Below are positions 1-15,939 of a stretch of 64,000 nt of DNA, one piece after another. Position numbers and translations under genes: made by a program. Source of the stretch: Eriocheir sinensis (taxonomy: Eukaryota > Arthropoda > Malacostraca > Decapoda > Varunidae); the NCBI RefSeq assembly GCF_024679095.1, contig NC_066544.1, positions 4,057,524-4,121,523 of the forward strand. The letters are read 5' to 3'. The notes under the pieces are model-generated. The model saw nothing but the letters and a program-made list of their open reading frames with translations, was not told the origin of the DNA and searched no databases. The first letter of the stretch is position 1. Every line of letters starts with the position of its first letter.

Positions 1-870
1 ACGTGGGCGGGGCGTGTGTGAAGGGGCGGGGCGCTGTGTTGGGGAAGGGGTTATGATATGGGGGGTGTTGTAGGATATTAAAACAGAGGAAGCGGGGGGG
101 GGGGGGTGAGATGAAGTGGATGTTGTCTGCATGTGATGAGTGGAAATGGTTTGTGTACCATGGGAAGGAAATGGAGTCTAAAGTAAGTGGGAGTGCACTG
201 GGGAAAGGTGCTTAGCCAGGGGAAGGGGTAGGGGGAATGTGTGGCAATGGATTGGTGAGGGAGTGCAAGGTGGGATGAAGTAGAGTGGGAGATGGGGTGA
301 AGATACTCTGGGATGTGTGGGGCTCGTCAGTATATGTGGGGAGGGGTGTATAGAGGCATGGTAATTGGGGTTAATGAATGGTTGTGGGTTAGAGGTATAT
401 TGGGTATAAATGCTTGGGTTTGGGGTGAGGTTGAAGGGGGTGAAGTGCTCTAGGCGAGACGGGAATGAATGGGACGGGGTATATGGGTTACTGGGGGTGG
501 GAATGGGGTTGGGTAAAGGGAGTTCCAGGGGTGGTGATGGGGAGTGGGGCAGGGGTATATTGGACGGGATAGAGGGGGTTACTGGGGGTGGGAATGGGGT
601 TGCGCAAAGGGGGTTCCAGGGGTGGTGATGGTGAGTGGGGCAGGGACATATTGGACGGGATAGAGGGGGTTACTGGGGATGGGAATGGTGGGGATCGGGG
701 TTACTGGAGTCGGGGTGGGGTTGGGGTGGGGCTGGGCTAGCATCCTCGTGTCTCAAGGCCCCAAGTCGCCCCCGAAGCTCGTAATTCTCGCTGAAATAAA
801 TATGAAGCTCGGCGGATCGCGAGGCGGGGCGGGGTTGACGTCGCAAATTGAATTACATTGATTAAAGTTG
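1..870. repeat. G-rich strand-asymmetric region with 91-bp tandem repeat
   Basis: The plus strand is strongly G-biased, with many GGGG runs and so G-quadruplex potential. Inside it a 91-bp unit is tandemly repeated about 2.3 times: the motif TTACTGGGGGTGGGAATGG recurs at about 488 and 579, and in a variant at 670. The copies differ at few positions, so the duplication is fairly recent. The short frames here follow the repeat and are not convincing genes. Confidence 0.7.
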
Positions 871-899
871 TGGAAGATAAAAGTTACAGCAAGATTAGC

Positions 900-1340
900 T
901 ACAAGGCCACCCCTCCTAAACCTCCCTCCCCCTCCTCCGCCTCTCCCTCTCCTTCTCCTCTTCCTTCTCCTCCTCCCCCTGTTCTCATCCCGCTCTTCTT
1001 CCTCCGTTCATGTTGACGTTGTCGCTGTTGTTTGCATTAGGCCTACGAGGAATGTAGTCAATTTACACCCAAGTTATATTATAGAGGGAAGGAGGGAGGG
1101 AGGATAGGAGGGAGGGAAGGAGACAAGTAGTAAAGGAAGGGATAGTAGTGATATGGAGAGGGTGTAAGGGATCTGGAAGGGGTGTAAAAGGCAGGGAGGC
1201 AGAGAGGGACAGTAGGAGGGAAGGAGGGAAGTAGGAGATAAAAGGTGAAGGGAGGGATAGTGATGGTATGGAGGAAATGTACGGGATATGGAAGGGGCAA
1301 TACAGTAGAAGAAAGGGATAGGATGGAAAAAAGTAAACTA
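900..1340. other. Pyrimidine then purine-rich low-complexity sequence
   Basis: About 90 bp of CTC/TCC-rich sequence gives way to GGGA/GGAA-rich sequence with degenerate AGGGAGGGAAGG repeats. I see no gene. Confidence 0.5.
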
Positions 1341-1396
1341 AGAGAAAATCATTAGCATGGAGGGAAAGAAAAATATCGAATCAGTAGATAAATTGG

Positions 1397-1508
<112 letters not shown>

Positions 1509-1619
1509 GCCCGTGATGAGACCCAAGGGTGGTGGTGGTGGTGGTGGTAGTAGCAGTAGTGGTGGTGGTGGTGGTGTCCCCCTGTCTATATTTCAGCGAC
1601 TCATTAGACAGGCCAGGTT

Positions 1620-2190
1620 TTAATTGGTATTATGACACGGATTTATTAAGCTTTTATGAAGGTCTGTGTTACTCTTTATTAGGCGCGCCGCTGATCCGGG
1701 ACTTTGGGAAGGGGTGCAAATGAAGGTTGTGGGTAATATAGTAGCGGAGGGGGGGAGGGGGGAGGATGCTAAGGGTGGAGTGTGGAGAGGAAAGAAGGAG
1801 AGAAGCTGTGTTGGGGAGGCATGGTGGTAAAGGTGAGGTGGGGTGAGAAGGAAAGGGGAGAGATGCTGTATGTGTTGTGGCGTGGTGAGGGAAGAGGATG
1901 GGGTGGATTGGGGAGAGGAAATTAGTGGCAGAGTAGGGGAGAGAGGGGATGGAGAAAGGTGTATGAAGGAGAGGGGGAAGATGTTGTGTGTGGGGGGGTG
2001 GGGGGGGGCTGAGGGAAGGGAAGAGACTGGATTGGGGAAGGGTAATATAGCACCATAGTAGGGGAGTGAAGGAGAGGGAGGAGGTGTCGTGTTGGGGGAG
2101 TGGTAGTGAGGGGAAAAATGGGGATGGGGTTCAGGAGGGGTGATAAAGGGTATGAAAAAAGGGGAAGGACTATGTTTGGGGTGTAAAATG
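1620..2190. other. Purine/G-rich sequence without a recognisable gene
   Basis: Degenerate GGGGAGAGGAAG repeats dominate. The long minus-strand frame across it is a proline- and histidine-rich translation of low-complexity DNA. Confidence 0.4.
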
Positions 2191-2194
2191 TGTG

Positions 2195-2235
<41 letters not shown>

Positions 2236-2378
2236 GCAGGGGAGAAGAAATAAGACAGACGCTCATATAAAGCAGACACGGGACATTTAACACACACACA
2301 CACACACACACATACACACACACACACACGTTGACACACACACACAGACACAGAGACCCGCAGCAGACCAAGAGGTGA

Positions 2379-2424
<46 letters not shown>

Positions 2425-2425
2425 G
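2195..2425. repeat. (TG)n followed by two (CA)n arrays
   Basis: A (TG)n run at about 2196-2234 is followed by (CA)n runs at about 2290-2345 and 2382-2421. Both CA runs end in the same CACGTTGACACAC junction, so part of the block is duplicated. TG facing CA can form a hairpin. Confidence 0.85.
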
Positions 2426-2542
2426 ACACACCATGATTAATTCGCCTCGTCTCAAGGAAGTCATTACGAGGTCATTGGCGATGCAGGGCTAGAGTAAACA
2501 TGTATTATTCTTGTACACTGGTAACAATGACTGACGGACGGA

Positions 2543-2545
<3 letters not shown>

Positions 2546-2583
<38 letters not shown>

Positions 2584-3250
2584 CTTCCCTCTCCAGCTCA
2601 ACACCCGGGCGCCAGCAGAAAGCCCCGCTCAATAATGCACGCGGCTCAAATATGAATGGCACAAGCACGATTATTGTTATTTTTTGTGTGTGTCTGAAGC
2701 TGTTCATTTCACAGTCACAAAAGCGTGGAGTGATTACCCTAGCTGCTATCCCTCCCTCCCTCTCTCTTTCTCCCTCTCCCTCCTGGCCTCCATCTCGGTC
2801 TCGGTTTCTCTCTCTCATTTTCTTTTTTATTTGTTACTTCCTCCTCCTCCTCCTCCTCCTCCTCCTCCCTTTGGCCCTCTCTCTCTCTCCCTCCCCACCA
2901 GGACTAAACAATGAGCATTCACAGGTGCACGGAATAATCTCTGTTGATCCCTCGTGCTGCAAAATTTCTCTTTAACTTCCTCCTCCTCCTCCTCCTCCTC
3001 CTCCTCCAGCAGTTCCAGTCCCCGTCCTTTTTAAAAAATTATTGCACGTTTTGACGTTTCTCAGTGAATTAATGTTTGCCCGACTCGGTTTTGTCTTCTG
3101 CATTCTTGTTCACCTGTTCTTCCTCCCCTTCCCCCTCCTCCTCCTCCTCCTCCTCCTCCTCCTCCTCCTCCTCCTTCTTTTCCTTCCTTCCCTCTCCCTC
3201 TCCCCTGAGTATGAAATGAGATGTTAAATACGACTTGTGTAGCTGTGACG
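2546..3250. repeat. Cluster of (CT)n and (CTC)n tracts
   Basis: Contains (CT)n at about 2546-2580 and (CTC)n at about 2840-2868, 2980-3007 and 3134-3173. They are separated by unique stretches of about 100 bp, one of which (2590-2720) is non-repetitive. No gene is recognised. Confidence 0.75.
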
Positions 3251-3257
3251 TGGGAGG

Positions 3258-3379
<122 letters not shown>

Positions 3380-3506
3380 ATGTCATGTAACGAGTATATT
3401 TTTTTCTCTGTTCGAAGTTATGTTAAAGATTTTCGGCGCGATAGAATTTTAAGGTAAAGTAATGAGAAGCCAAAGTAAAGAAAAAAAGTATGAAAGCATA
3501 AGAGAA

Positions 3507-3540
<34 letters not shown>

Positions 3541-3952
3541 ACACCAATTACCTCCGTCGTCTCATTCCTTCTCTCCCTACGTCTCCCCTTTACCTCCTTG
3601 CCTCCTTCCTCCCTCTCTTCCCCTTTTCTCCCCCTCCTTCCCTCCCTCCCTACGCACCAAGACGACACATCCAGGACTTGTGAAACTTAATGAAACTTAG
3701 ACAGCAATCAAGTGAAGCCTCGCTGGTGCCTTGGGAGCGAGGAGGCAAGACGGGAGGGAGGGAAGGAGGGAGACAGTGTAGCCGTATCACACACGCCTCA
3801 AACCCCTTAAGTTAATTTTGAATCTAATGATGTGAAGGAAAGAGAAGAAGGACGGGGAGAGGGATGGGACGATGCAAAATAGTTAAGGAAAGGAGGAAGG
3901 GATGAAGAGATTGTGGAGAGGAAGACGAGATAAAGGCGTTGGAAGATCATTG

Positions 3953-3988
3953 AACATAAGAACATGACACAGGGATTGGAGGAAGAAC
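3953..3988 (-). mobile_element. Possible 3'-tail relic of the CR1/L2-like family
   Basis: On the minus strand this stretch reads a CTCCAATCCCTGTGT-like segment followed by CATGTTCTTATGTTC. That resembles the 3' terminus of element C1 at 28,230-28,268. Only the last few tens of bases match, so this may be a very short 5'-truncated insertion or chance. Confidence 0.35.
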
Positions 3989-3989
3989 A

Positions 3990-5001
<1,012 letters not shown>

Positions 5002-5002
<1 letters not shown>

Positions 5003-5960
5003 AGATTTATTGTTCTCATCTTTTTCTCGCTCATTCACATCACCCCTTTTATTTTCTCCCCATTTCTTCTTTCATTCCCGTTATTGTTGTTCCTCCCTTC
5101 TCTTTTGCATGTTCTTCCTTTTTTCCTACCTCCTCCTCTTTCTCCTCCTCCTCCCGTTCTTTCTCTGTAGTCTGTGTTTTTCCTTCAAGTTCTTTCTATT
5201 CTCGTTCTTTTTACGTTCACGCTCATTCGCCTCCTTTTTAAAGCCATTCTCTAACTCCCTCTTGCCTTTCTTTCCTTTCTCACTTCCATTTAGTTATTTT
5301 CCTCTCTCTTTTATTTCCTTCCTCTTTTTCCCTTCCCTTTATTTTTGTTTCTTGTTTAACTTTTCCTTTTCTTCATTCTCCCTCTCGTCATCCTTTCGTT
5401 ATCCCGGCTTGGTTTTTTTTTTCATTCATTCATTCATTCACTCAGCTATCAATCAATTACTTTTTCTATTTATTCATGTTTCATTTTTCTAGCTTTTCTT
5501 GCCTTCGTTCTGGCCTCTCCTTCCCCCGCTGTCTTTTCACTTCTTTTACTTCTCTCCTTCTCTTCCTTAATTCCTTCTCTCCAAACTTCATTCCTCTCTT
5601 CCTTCCCTTTCCCTCTTATATTCCCTCCTCTCCTTCGTTCCTTCCCTTCCGGACGAGGGAGCCGAAAATGTACATAAAGGCGATATTTCCATGCTGCATT
5701 ATATCGAAGTGGTTGTGTGGTTGTGGCGCAGTGTTTATCTTTTATAGTAGTGGTGGTGATGGTGGTGGTGGTGGTGATGATTGTTGTCCTTCGCCACCAT
5801 TGCGTTATTGTTGTTATTGTTTTCGTTGTTTTCTTCACTTTTATTCGTCGTCTTTATTGTGTGTTTCCTCTGTTCTCTATTTTTACTTCTTTATATTTGT
5901 TTACACTTCACAATAAATAACTCCACCCTCCCATTAACACACAGCTATTGTCTTCTACTT
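5002..5960. other. Polypyrimidine-rich domain
   Basis: The plus strand is mostly C and T (CTTCC, TTTTC and CTCC motifs) from about 5020 to 5660. A mixed part with a (GGT)n/(GGTGAT)n tract follows at about 5745-5785. The Phe/Ser/Leu-rich frames are composition artefacts. Confidence 0.5.
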
Positions 5961-5969
5961 TCCCCTGTA

Positions 5970-6560
5970 TCGATCTTTCCTCCTTCTCCTCCTCCTCCTC
6001 CTCCTGTTCCTCCTCCTCCTCTTCCTTCATCCCCTCTTCCACCACCACTATACCTTCACCAGCACCATCATTCCATCCTCTTTTTCCTTCTCCTTCTCCT
6101 CCCTTTCCGTCTCCTTTTCCTTCTCCTCCTCCTCCCTGTCCTTTTCCATCTTCTTCTCTTTCTCCTTTTCTTTCTCCTCCTCCTTCTCCTCCTCCTTTTC
6201 CTCCTCCTCCTTCTGAGTGGTGCCCTTGGGAGGCGTCTTACCACTGCCGAAGAAGTTATGAACGTCTATATACTTGGCTGGAAGAGGAGGAGGAGGAGGA
6301 GGAGGAGGAGGAGGAGGAGGAGGAGGAGCGTAGAGAACGAAGAGGAGGAAGAAGGAAAACAGGGAAGTAGGAGAACGAAGAAAATGAGGTGGTGAAACAG
6401 GGAAGAGGAGAAGTAGAAGAGGGAAGAAGGAGAAGAGGAGGAAAAGATGAAACAGGGAATAGGTTGAAAGAAGAAAAGGAGATGAAAAAGCAGGGGAAAA
6501 AAAAAGGAGAAGGAGGTGGATCATAAGAGGAGATAGTAGTGGTAATGATGGAGATTATGG
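5970..6560. repeat. (TCC)-rich arm followed by (GGA)n arm
   Basis: A TCC/TTC-rich pyrimidine stretch (5980-6215) is followed after about 65 bp by (GGA)n at 6284-6327 and purine-rich sequence to 6520. The two arms are loosely self-complementary. Confidence 0.7.
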
Positions 6561-6567
6561 TGGTGTT

Positions 6568-7094
6568 AAGAATCATAAGAAGAACAGAAGAACACAAGGA
6601 GTCTGCAGGAGGCCGGTAGACCTATACTAGGCAGCCTCTGTAAACCTAACCCAACCTATTCTCACTATCCATGAACTTATCTATCCATCGTATTGGCACT
6701 CACACTGCTCCACTCCACGTATCCATAATTCTTCTGGTAAAACAATTCCTTCGTATGTCTTTGCTGACTTTGAACTGGTACAACTTAATTACTACAAGAA
6801 CCTCATTAACATCATCTTATTTACTCCATTATCCGTTTATAAACTTCGATCATATCTCCTCGAACCCTTCGCCTTTTTAGGGAATGCAAATTTATATGTT
6901 TAAGTCTTTCCACATATGACAAGTTTCTCAACCCGTGCATCATTTTCGTCATCCTTCTCTGCAGATTCAAAAAAGCTTGATGTCCATTCTGTAGTAAAAA
7001 GACCAGAACTGGACCACGTAATCGATAGAAGGTCTAACTAATGTTAAATATAGTTTGAGGATGGTTTCAGCGCTTCTATTGCTTAGAGTCCTTG

Positions 7095-7098
<4 letters not shown>
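6568..7098 (-). mobile_element. Element E: 5'-truncated CR1/L2-like non-LTR relic
   Basis: The minus strand carries the last part of an ORF2 reverse transcriptase and a 3' end. Its sense-strand 5' border lies directly on the (CT)n tract at 7099-7178. The 3' end carries a GGCTGCC...GGCCTCC segment, then TGTTCTTCTGTTCTTCTTATG, which is a degenerate form of the family's short tandem tail. It is clearly older than elements A, B and D because the frame is broken. Confidence 0.75.
6660..7060 (-). pseudogene. Reverse transcriptase C-terminal fragment of element E
   Basis: Translation of the minus strand gives LYLTLVRPSIDYVVQFWS, then after one frame break LQRRMTKMMHGLRNLSY and RRRVRGDMIEVYK. These align with the post-palm region of element A (LEYAVQFWSP, VQRRATKMIPSLR, RRLRGDMIQVFK). 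Downstream the frame decays with several stops. It is a dead fragment that belongs to a somewhat different subfamily from A and B. Confidence 0.75.

Positions 7099-7178
<80 letters not shown>
7099..7178. repeat. (GA)n tract between elements E and B
   Basis: Forty GA units form both the 5' boundary of element E and the 3' boundary of element B. On the sense strand of both elements it is (CT)n. There is no spacer on the B side; the B tail runs straight into the repeat. Confidence 0.95.
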
Positions 7179-7182
<4 letters not shown>

Positions 7183-7201
7183 CATAGATTTACATAGAAA
7201 A

Positions 7202-10099
7202 TCAGACCACACAGACCCAATGGTTCAGACTAGGTGGTCTGTCCTTAAACCGAAGTGATTTTACATTAATCAGATGGCTCCAAAAAGTTGCTTTTCTACT
7301 CCAGTTAATATTAAGTTCAAGGAAGTGACGGTCGAGCTTGTTTTTAAAGGAGTCAATCGTGTTACACTGGTCCACTGATGGTGGGAGCTTATTCCATTCT
7401 CGCACTACAACGTTGGTGAAGAAAAATTTGGTGCAGTCTGAATTTACTTGTCTACATTTGAGTTTTGTGCCGTTGTTCCTCGTTCGCAAAGTGTCATCGA
7501 TCATAAACAATTTTGTTCTGTCTACATTCGTGAAACCATTAAGTATTTTAAAACATTCGATCAGTTTTCCTCGGAGGCGACGTTTCTCAAGAGAGAACAC
7601 GTTAAGGGTGGAAAGCCTTTCTTCGTAGGATTTGTTACGCAAGGCAGGGATCATTTTTGTTGCTCGACGCTGAACACCTTCTAGTTTAGCAATGTCCTTT
7701 GCATGGTGGGGAGACCAAAACTGTACCGCATATTCCAAGTGGGGTCTGACTAAACTATTGTAGAGCGGAAGTATTACATCTTTATTCTTGAATAAAAAGT
7801 TTCTTTTAATGAAGCCCAACATTCTGTTCGCTTTATTTGCTGCATCGATGCATTGATGTGAGAATTTGAGGTTTGACGCGATTTTAATCCCCAGGTCCTT
7901 AACGCATTGAACGCTAGTGAGTTTAACGCCGCGTATTTCGTAATCGAACTTCTTATTTTTTGTTCCAACTTGAAGGACCTGGCACTTGTCTACGTTAAAG
8001 GGTCTCCCATTTATCCGACCAAGCTGAAATTTTGTGCAAATCCTCTTGGAGGCTTTGCCTGTCTTCGTCAGTGAGAACCGAGTTACCAATCTTTGTGTCG
8101 TCTGCAAATTTACTAATGCGATTATTGAGTCCAACATCCCCATCGTTGATGTAAATAATGAAGAGCACTGGGCCAAGAACCGAGCCCTGAGGGACGCCAC
8201 TAGTGACCGGCGCCCACTCTGAGTTAAATCCGTCAATCACAACTCTTTGTTGTCTGTTGCTCAACCAATTCGCGATCCATTGGTTTACTTGACCGTCAAT
8301 GCCTATTTGCTTTAATTTATAAAGTAATTTATGATGTGGGACTTTATCAAACGCTTTCTGGAAATCAAGATAGACTACGTCCACTGATTTGGTTACGTCA
8401 TAAACTGAGAAGAGATCGTTATAAAGGGTCAGTAGGTTTGACAGGCAGGATCTTTTGTTACGGAAGCCGTGTTGTGAATCCCCAATTAATGAGTGGCTTT
8501 CGAGGTAACTCACAATTTTGTCTCTAATTATGCTCTCGAGTAGCTTACCTACAATTGAAGTTAGACTAATGGGTCGGTAGTTACCTGGTATTTTTTGTCT
8601 GCTTTCTTAAAAATCGGTGTCACGTTAACCTTTTTCCAATCCGAAGGGACGATGCCTTGTCGCAAGGACATATTGAATACGGTAGTGAGGGAGGAGAGTA
8701 TTTCGCTCTTTGTTTCTTTAAGCAGTATAGGATATACTTTGTCGGGTCCGGAACTTTTATTTGTTTTAAGTGAATGGAGAGCTTTAAGGACTTCATCGGT
8801 TGTTATTTCAAAATTAGGCAATGCATGCTCGAGATTTACAATAGTACTGGTGTTGGTGGTAGTGGGAGGAAGACTGTTAGTATTAAACACCGAGGAAAAG
8901 TAATTGTTTAAGAGGTTTGCAATGTGTTGGCTGTCAGTCACTAGTGCACCCTCGCTGTTTGTTAAAGGTCCAATACCACTTTTGATCGCCTTTCTGTTGT
9001 TTATGTAACTGAAGAAAGATTTCGGAATATTTTTACAGTTGGCTGCAATATTTTCTTCATATCTACGCTTTGCCTGACCTACTAGTGCTTTGTTCTTTCT
9101 TTAACCTGTAAAACAATTTTCTCTCATTGACTGATTGTTTAATTTCGCTATTAAACCACGGTGGGCTTTTATTAGTGTTAATTCGCTTCTCGCACAAGGG
9201 GACGAATGTGTTCTGCTGAGTGAGTAAGTGATTTTTAAAGCTTAGCCAGGCTTCCTCTACGTTGTCGTCATCTGATAGTTGTATTTCTGTTAGTTTTTGT
9301 CGGATTTCTACGAAGCTAGCTCTTTTGAAATTGGGCACCTTTACTTTATTTTCAGTCACTGATGATTGAGCTCTAATGTCGACGCGCACTAATTTATGAT
9401 CGCAAGAACCGAGGTGTTCTCCTACCGTGACATTACTGACTAGGTTATCTTGGGTCGTTATAACAAGGTCGAGTATATTATTTTGTCGAGTTGGCTCAGA
9501 AACCATTTGGCTTAGATAATTTTCTTCTAGAAATTCGATCATTCTATGTGACTCGCCTTCTGTACCTGACAGTGTCGCCCAGTCGATATGGGGGAGGTTA
9601 AAGTCTCCTAATATCAGTGAGTCGTTGTTATTAAGTGACTGCCTTAAGACGCTGTACATTTCAAGGTCGTCATCGAGTGATTGCCCGGGAGGTCTGTAGG
9701 TGACAGATATATTTAAATTGACTGTTGCAATGTTTACTCGCACGCACAAATGTTCAACGTTACTGTTTCCCGGTGTTTTGTCAGTGGGTTGCAAATAGCT
9801 TTTGACATAAAGGGCGACGCCACCGTCTCTACGGTTTACACGATCTTTGTTGAAGAGTCTGTAGCCATCTATGTTGTATTGGGAACTTAAATCAATATTT
9901 GTGGTGTCGATAAATGTCTCGGTTATAGCAATTATGTCAAAATTTTCTGTTAGAGCAAGACATCTCAGTTCATCAAATTTGTTTCTTAGGCTACGCGCAT
10001 TGAAACTAAGGATTTTTAAGTTATCTAGAGGCTTGGTAATAGAGGTGGTGGTACCTGCGGGATCACGGTTACGGGTTTGTTGCGATGCACGGCGTCTAT

Positions 10100-10105
<6 letters not shown>
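7202..10105 (-). pseudogene. Element B ORF2: AP endonuclease/reverse transcriptase, frameshifted
   Basis: The endonuclease begins near 10,020 with ILSFNARSL and AITETFID and continues with ILGDFNLPHIDW and SCDHKLVRV. The reverse transcriptase follows with NVTPIFKK, VYLDFQKAFDKVPHHKL, GVPQGSVLGPVLFIIYIND, the catalytic FADD, and the C-terminal LEYAVQFWSPHH. Frame breaks fall near 9075, 8590 and 8010. The first also coincides with loss of about 20 residues relative to element A. The last frame runs to a stop at 7202, inside the 3' stem-loop, so the C terminus is longer than in A. No ATG precedes the endonuclease in its frame. Not functional as it stands. Confidence 0.9.
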
Positions 10106-11500
<1,395 letters not shown>

Positions 11501-11650
11501 GCCCTCCATGTGGCAGCTAAAGGGAGGAGGAGGAGAAGAGGTGAGGAGGAGGAGGAGGAGAAGAAGGGGAGAGAAGGAAGGATACACAGAGGACACGAGA
11601 AATAGAGGAAAAAGAAAGAGAATGGCATTGTTAGCAAGGGTATATAGGAT

Positions 11651-12690
<1,040 letters not shown>

Positions 12691-12798
12691 TGCATCGAAT
12701 AAACTACCGTGATTTTTTTCTTCCTTGTCGTTTTCTGCATCCTCCAGTCAGTGGCTTCCTGGTGCCTCGGAGGGGGAGAGGGAGAGATAGAATGGAGG

Positions 12799-13039
<241 letters not shown>

Positions 13040-13286
13040 CACAATGAACTAACAACTTTTTTGTGTGGTACTTACGAATGAATGGATGTTATTTTCCTTA
13101 TAGAGAATTAATCGCATATATTAAAAGTTATGTCTCGTCTCTATCTCTTCTTGCTCCCATATTTTTTTTGTCTATTGTTCTTTATATTTGTCTGTCCTGG
13201 ATGTTTTAGTTCGTCGGTCATTCGTTTCTTTTTTTCTTTTTTTTTTAATCATATGGATACAAATGTGTGCGTGAAAGCTACGTACG

Positions 13287-13325
<39 letters not shown>

Positions 13326-13329
13326 CAAC

Positions 13330-13392
<63 letters not shown>

Positions 13393-13450
13393 CACACGTC
13401 ACAACACAGTCTTCGTCGTACCCTTTCAAGCACATTCGCCACCCTGCGCA

Positions 13451-13481
<31 letters not shown>
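13287..13481. repeat. (CAA)n-(CA)n array and facing (GT)n
   Basis: (CAA)n at 13,288-13,326 runs into (CA)n at 13,331-13,392. A (TG)n run follows at 13,452-13,481. The Gln-rich frame here is an artefact of the CAA repeat. Confidence 0.9.
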
Positions 13482-13483
<2 letters not shown>

Positions 13484-13604
13484 CCAGGGGACAGGACAGC
13501 GAGCAACACCCAACACGCAACACAACACAACACAATGGCCGCGGAGTGACGCCCCTGCACGCCTGCCTTCACGCCCTTAGTCACACCTCACCTTATTGGC
13601 TGCA

Positions 13605-13875
<271 letters not shown>

Positions 13876-13878
<3 letters not shown>

Positions 13879-14796
13879 ACTTTGAAGGGTGTAACGGTGA
13901 TTCAAGACATAAGGAAGGATGAGAAAGGGTCAGCCTCCCCCCTCCCCTACCCTCCCCCTCTCTCTCCTCTCCTCTCCCGCCGTGACGAAGGGAAGAGAAT
14001 GGCTGTAAGAGACACCTGCTGGGGACATGGATGAGAAGGGGGGGATAGGGGGAGTAGGTGAGGAAGGGAGGTGGCGGGCATGGGGTTAAGAATATGGTAG
14101 CTGATAATGGTGGAGGGGAATGGTGAGGAAATGGTTGCTGTGAAGAAACGGTTAAAATTGTGCTTAGGCTTTGGTAGTGGTGGATATTAGTAAGTGGAAA
14201 TGATGGTAAGGTAATTGTTGAAATACTTGGGGTGGTTTAACTAAATGGTGGATATCAATAAATAGGTGTAGCTTAGAGGAGTAGACAGGAATGGCAAGTG
14301 GAAAAATGTATGCTATGGAATGCATGTATGTATGTATGACTGTATGTATGTATGTATGCTTGACATGTAAGGAAGGTATGCATGGAAAAGGTATGGTAGG
14401 GAAATAATAGTGACGGTTTTGAGTTGGGTTGAATAGAGGTCGGAATATATAACTGTGAGGATCTATAATGATATGATAGTAAGGAATAATATCACACATG
14501 CAAATAGGGAGAGATAATGTCCTAATATTCCGTTAATAATAATGTCGTGTATTAATAATCTTTTGACATTAATAATTATAATATGCGCGCTTCCCTGGCC
14601 CTCTATACCCGTTATCTCTTGATCCTCTTCCTCCCCTGTCTTCATTTTCTCCCTCGCCGCCGAGTTTTTTCATCCTCCGCCCTCTGTCTAGTGTTTCCCT
14701 CCCTCACTCTCTCACTCACCTCTCACGCGCCCCCTCACCTGTCCATTAGGGAACGATCTATCCCGTCCACCTCTCCCTTTCCCTCCCCCTCCCACC

Positions 14797-14800
<4 letters not shown>
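13876..14800. other. G-rich then AT-rich unique sequence
   Basis: A GGGAGG-rich part (13,900-14,250) is followed by AT-rich sequence with a short degenerate (GTAT)n at about 14,320-14,360. It ends in a pyrimidine stretch before a (CT)n at 14,799-14,833. No gene recognised. Confidence 0.4.
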
Positions 14801-14833
<33 letters not shown>

Positions 14834-14889
14834 AGTAAGTGGCCGTTCTGGTTAAATCTCTAAATTGCTGCGGCTTCCTCCATCGCCCT

Positions 14890-15075
14890 TCTGTCATTGG
14901 CATTTAATTATAGCTTCGTCTACCTGAGAATCACCTGCAGGGGCTGACCCATTAGTCCGCAGGTAACTGATAGGCGCAATTTGCCAACGATGTTATATAC
15001 TGTTTACCCTCGCGTCACCTGTGGCTATTAATCAAGGTGCCTTCAGGTGGATGCAGGTGTGCTCTCAAGGCGGTG
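14890..15075. promoter_or_regulatory. Unique island rich in CACCTG/CAGGTR motifs
   Basis: This non-repetitive island holds CACCTG at 14,932 and 15,016, CAGGTAA at 14,960, CAGGTG at 15,044 and 15,054, and TTTAATTA at 14,903. CAGGTA(A/G) is the consensus of the insect pioneer factor Zelda, CAGGTG is an E-box/Snail site, and TAATTA is a homeodomain core. A cis-regulatory role is inference; CAGGTAA also resembles a splice donor. Confidence 0.25.
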
Positions 15076-15230
15076 TTTGGCTAGGTGAATGAGGGAAAAA
15101 ATGCACTTATTGAGCCTGGTGTTTGTGTGCGCTGTTTGTTTACTATGGTTCAGCTGCTCCCCGCCTTCTTTCATGACTTTTTTTTTCTTTTTTTCTTTTT
15201 GTCTCTCTCCATGTCTCTGTCTCTTTGTTC

Positions 15231-15233
<3 letters not shown>

Positions 15234-15290
<57 letters not shown>
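15234..15290. repeat. (GT)n microsatellite
   Basis: Uninterrupted GT dinucleotides, after a T-rich stretch. Confidence 0.95.
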
Positions 15291-15294
<4 letters not shown>

Positions 15295-15419
15295 TCATCG
15301 TTGCTTCCGATAGAATAAATAGATGTGTTCGTCTCTTAACATAGGAAGTGTGATATTACTTGTTATTTGTTTGCATCATTATTAACTATTTTCACCATAA
15401 GCAATATGTTGGTGATCAT

Positions 15420-15720
15420 AACCTACATTTTACATCATTATCAACATCATTATCATTACTGCAGCTGTAGTACTATTACTGCTAATAGTAGTAGTAGCGC
15501 AATAATGACAGTGGTGGTGGTGATGATTGTGGTGGTGGTGGTGGTGGTGAGGATAATGGTGGTGGTGGTGGTTGTGGTGGTGGCGATGATGATGGTGGTA
15601 ACAATAAAGTGGTGGTAGTAGTGGCACAAGGAAGGGAACCAATACTACTAAATTTCGTTATCCAGCAAAGGAGGAGGAGGAGGAGGAGGAGGAGGAGGAG
15701 GAGGAGGAGGAGGAGGGACA
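15420..15720. repeat. Trinucleotide arrays: GTA, GGT and GGA
   Basis: Degenerate (ATC/GTA) and (GGT)n sequence at 15,480-15,620 is followed by a clean (GGA)n at 15,669-15,716. Confidence 0.85.
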
Positions 15721-15803
15721 GAGGGTACATTGGGTGGAATTCGTGGGAGTGGCAGTGGTTTTGATTGAAGAGCGTTTAGTGGGAGTTTGATGGAAGTGGT
15801 GGT

Positions 15804-15806
<3 letters not shown>

Positions 15807-15850
<44 letters not shown>

Positions 15851-15865
15851 TCACGCTCACACACA

Positions 15866-15938
<73 letters not shown>
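15807..15938. repeat. (CA)n-(CT)n compound microsatellite
   Basis: (CA)n at 15,807-15,846, a short imperfect CA/CGCTCA bridge, then (CT)n at 15,868-15,938. Confidence 0.95.

Positions 15939-15939
<1 letters not shown>

Noticed and set aside
6604..6680. Telomere-like TTAGG sequence
   Set aside because: Only two or three degenerate units, lying inside the 3' part of element E.
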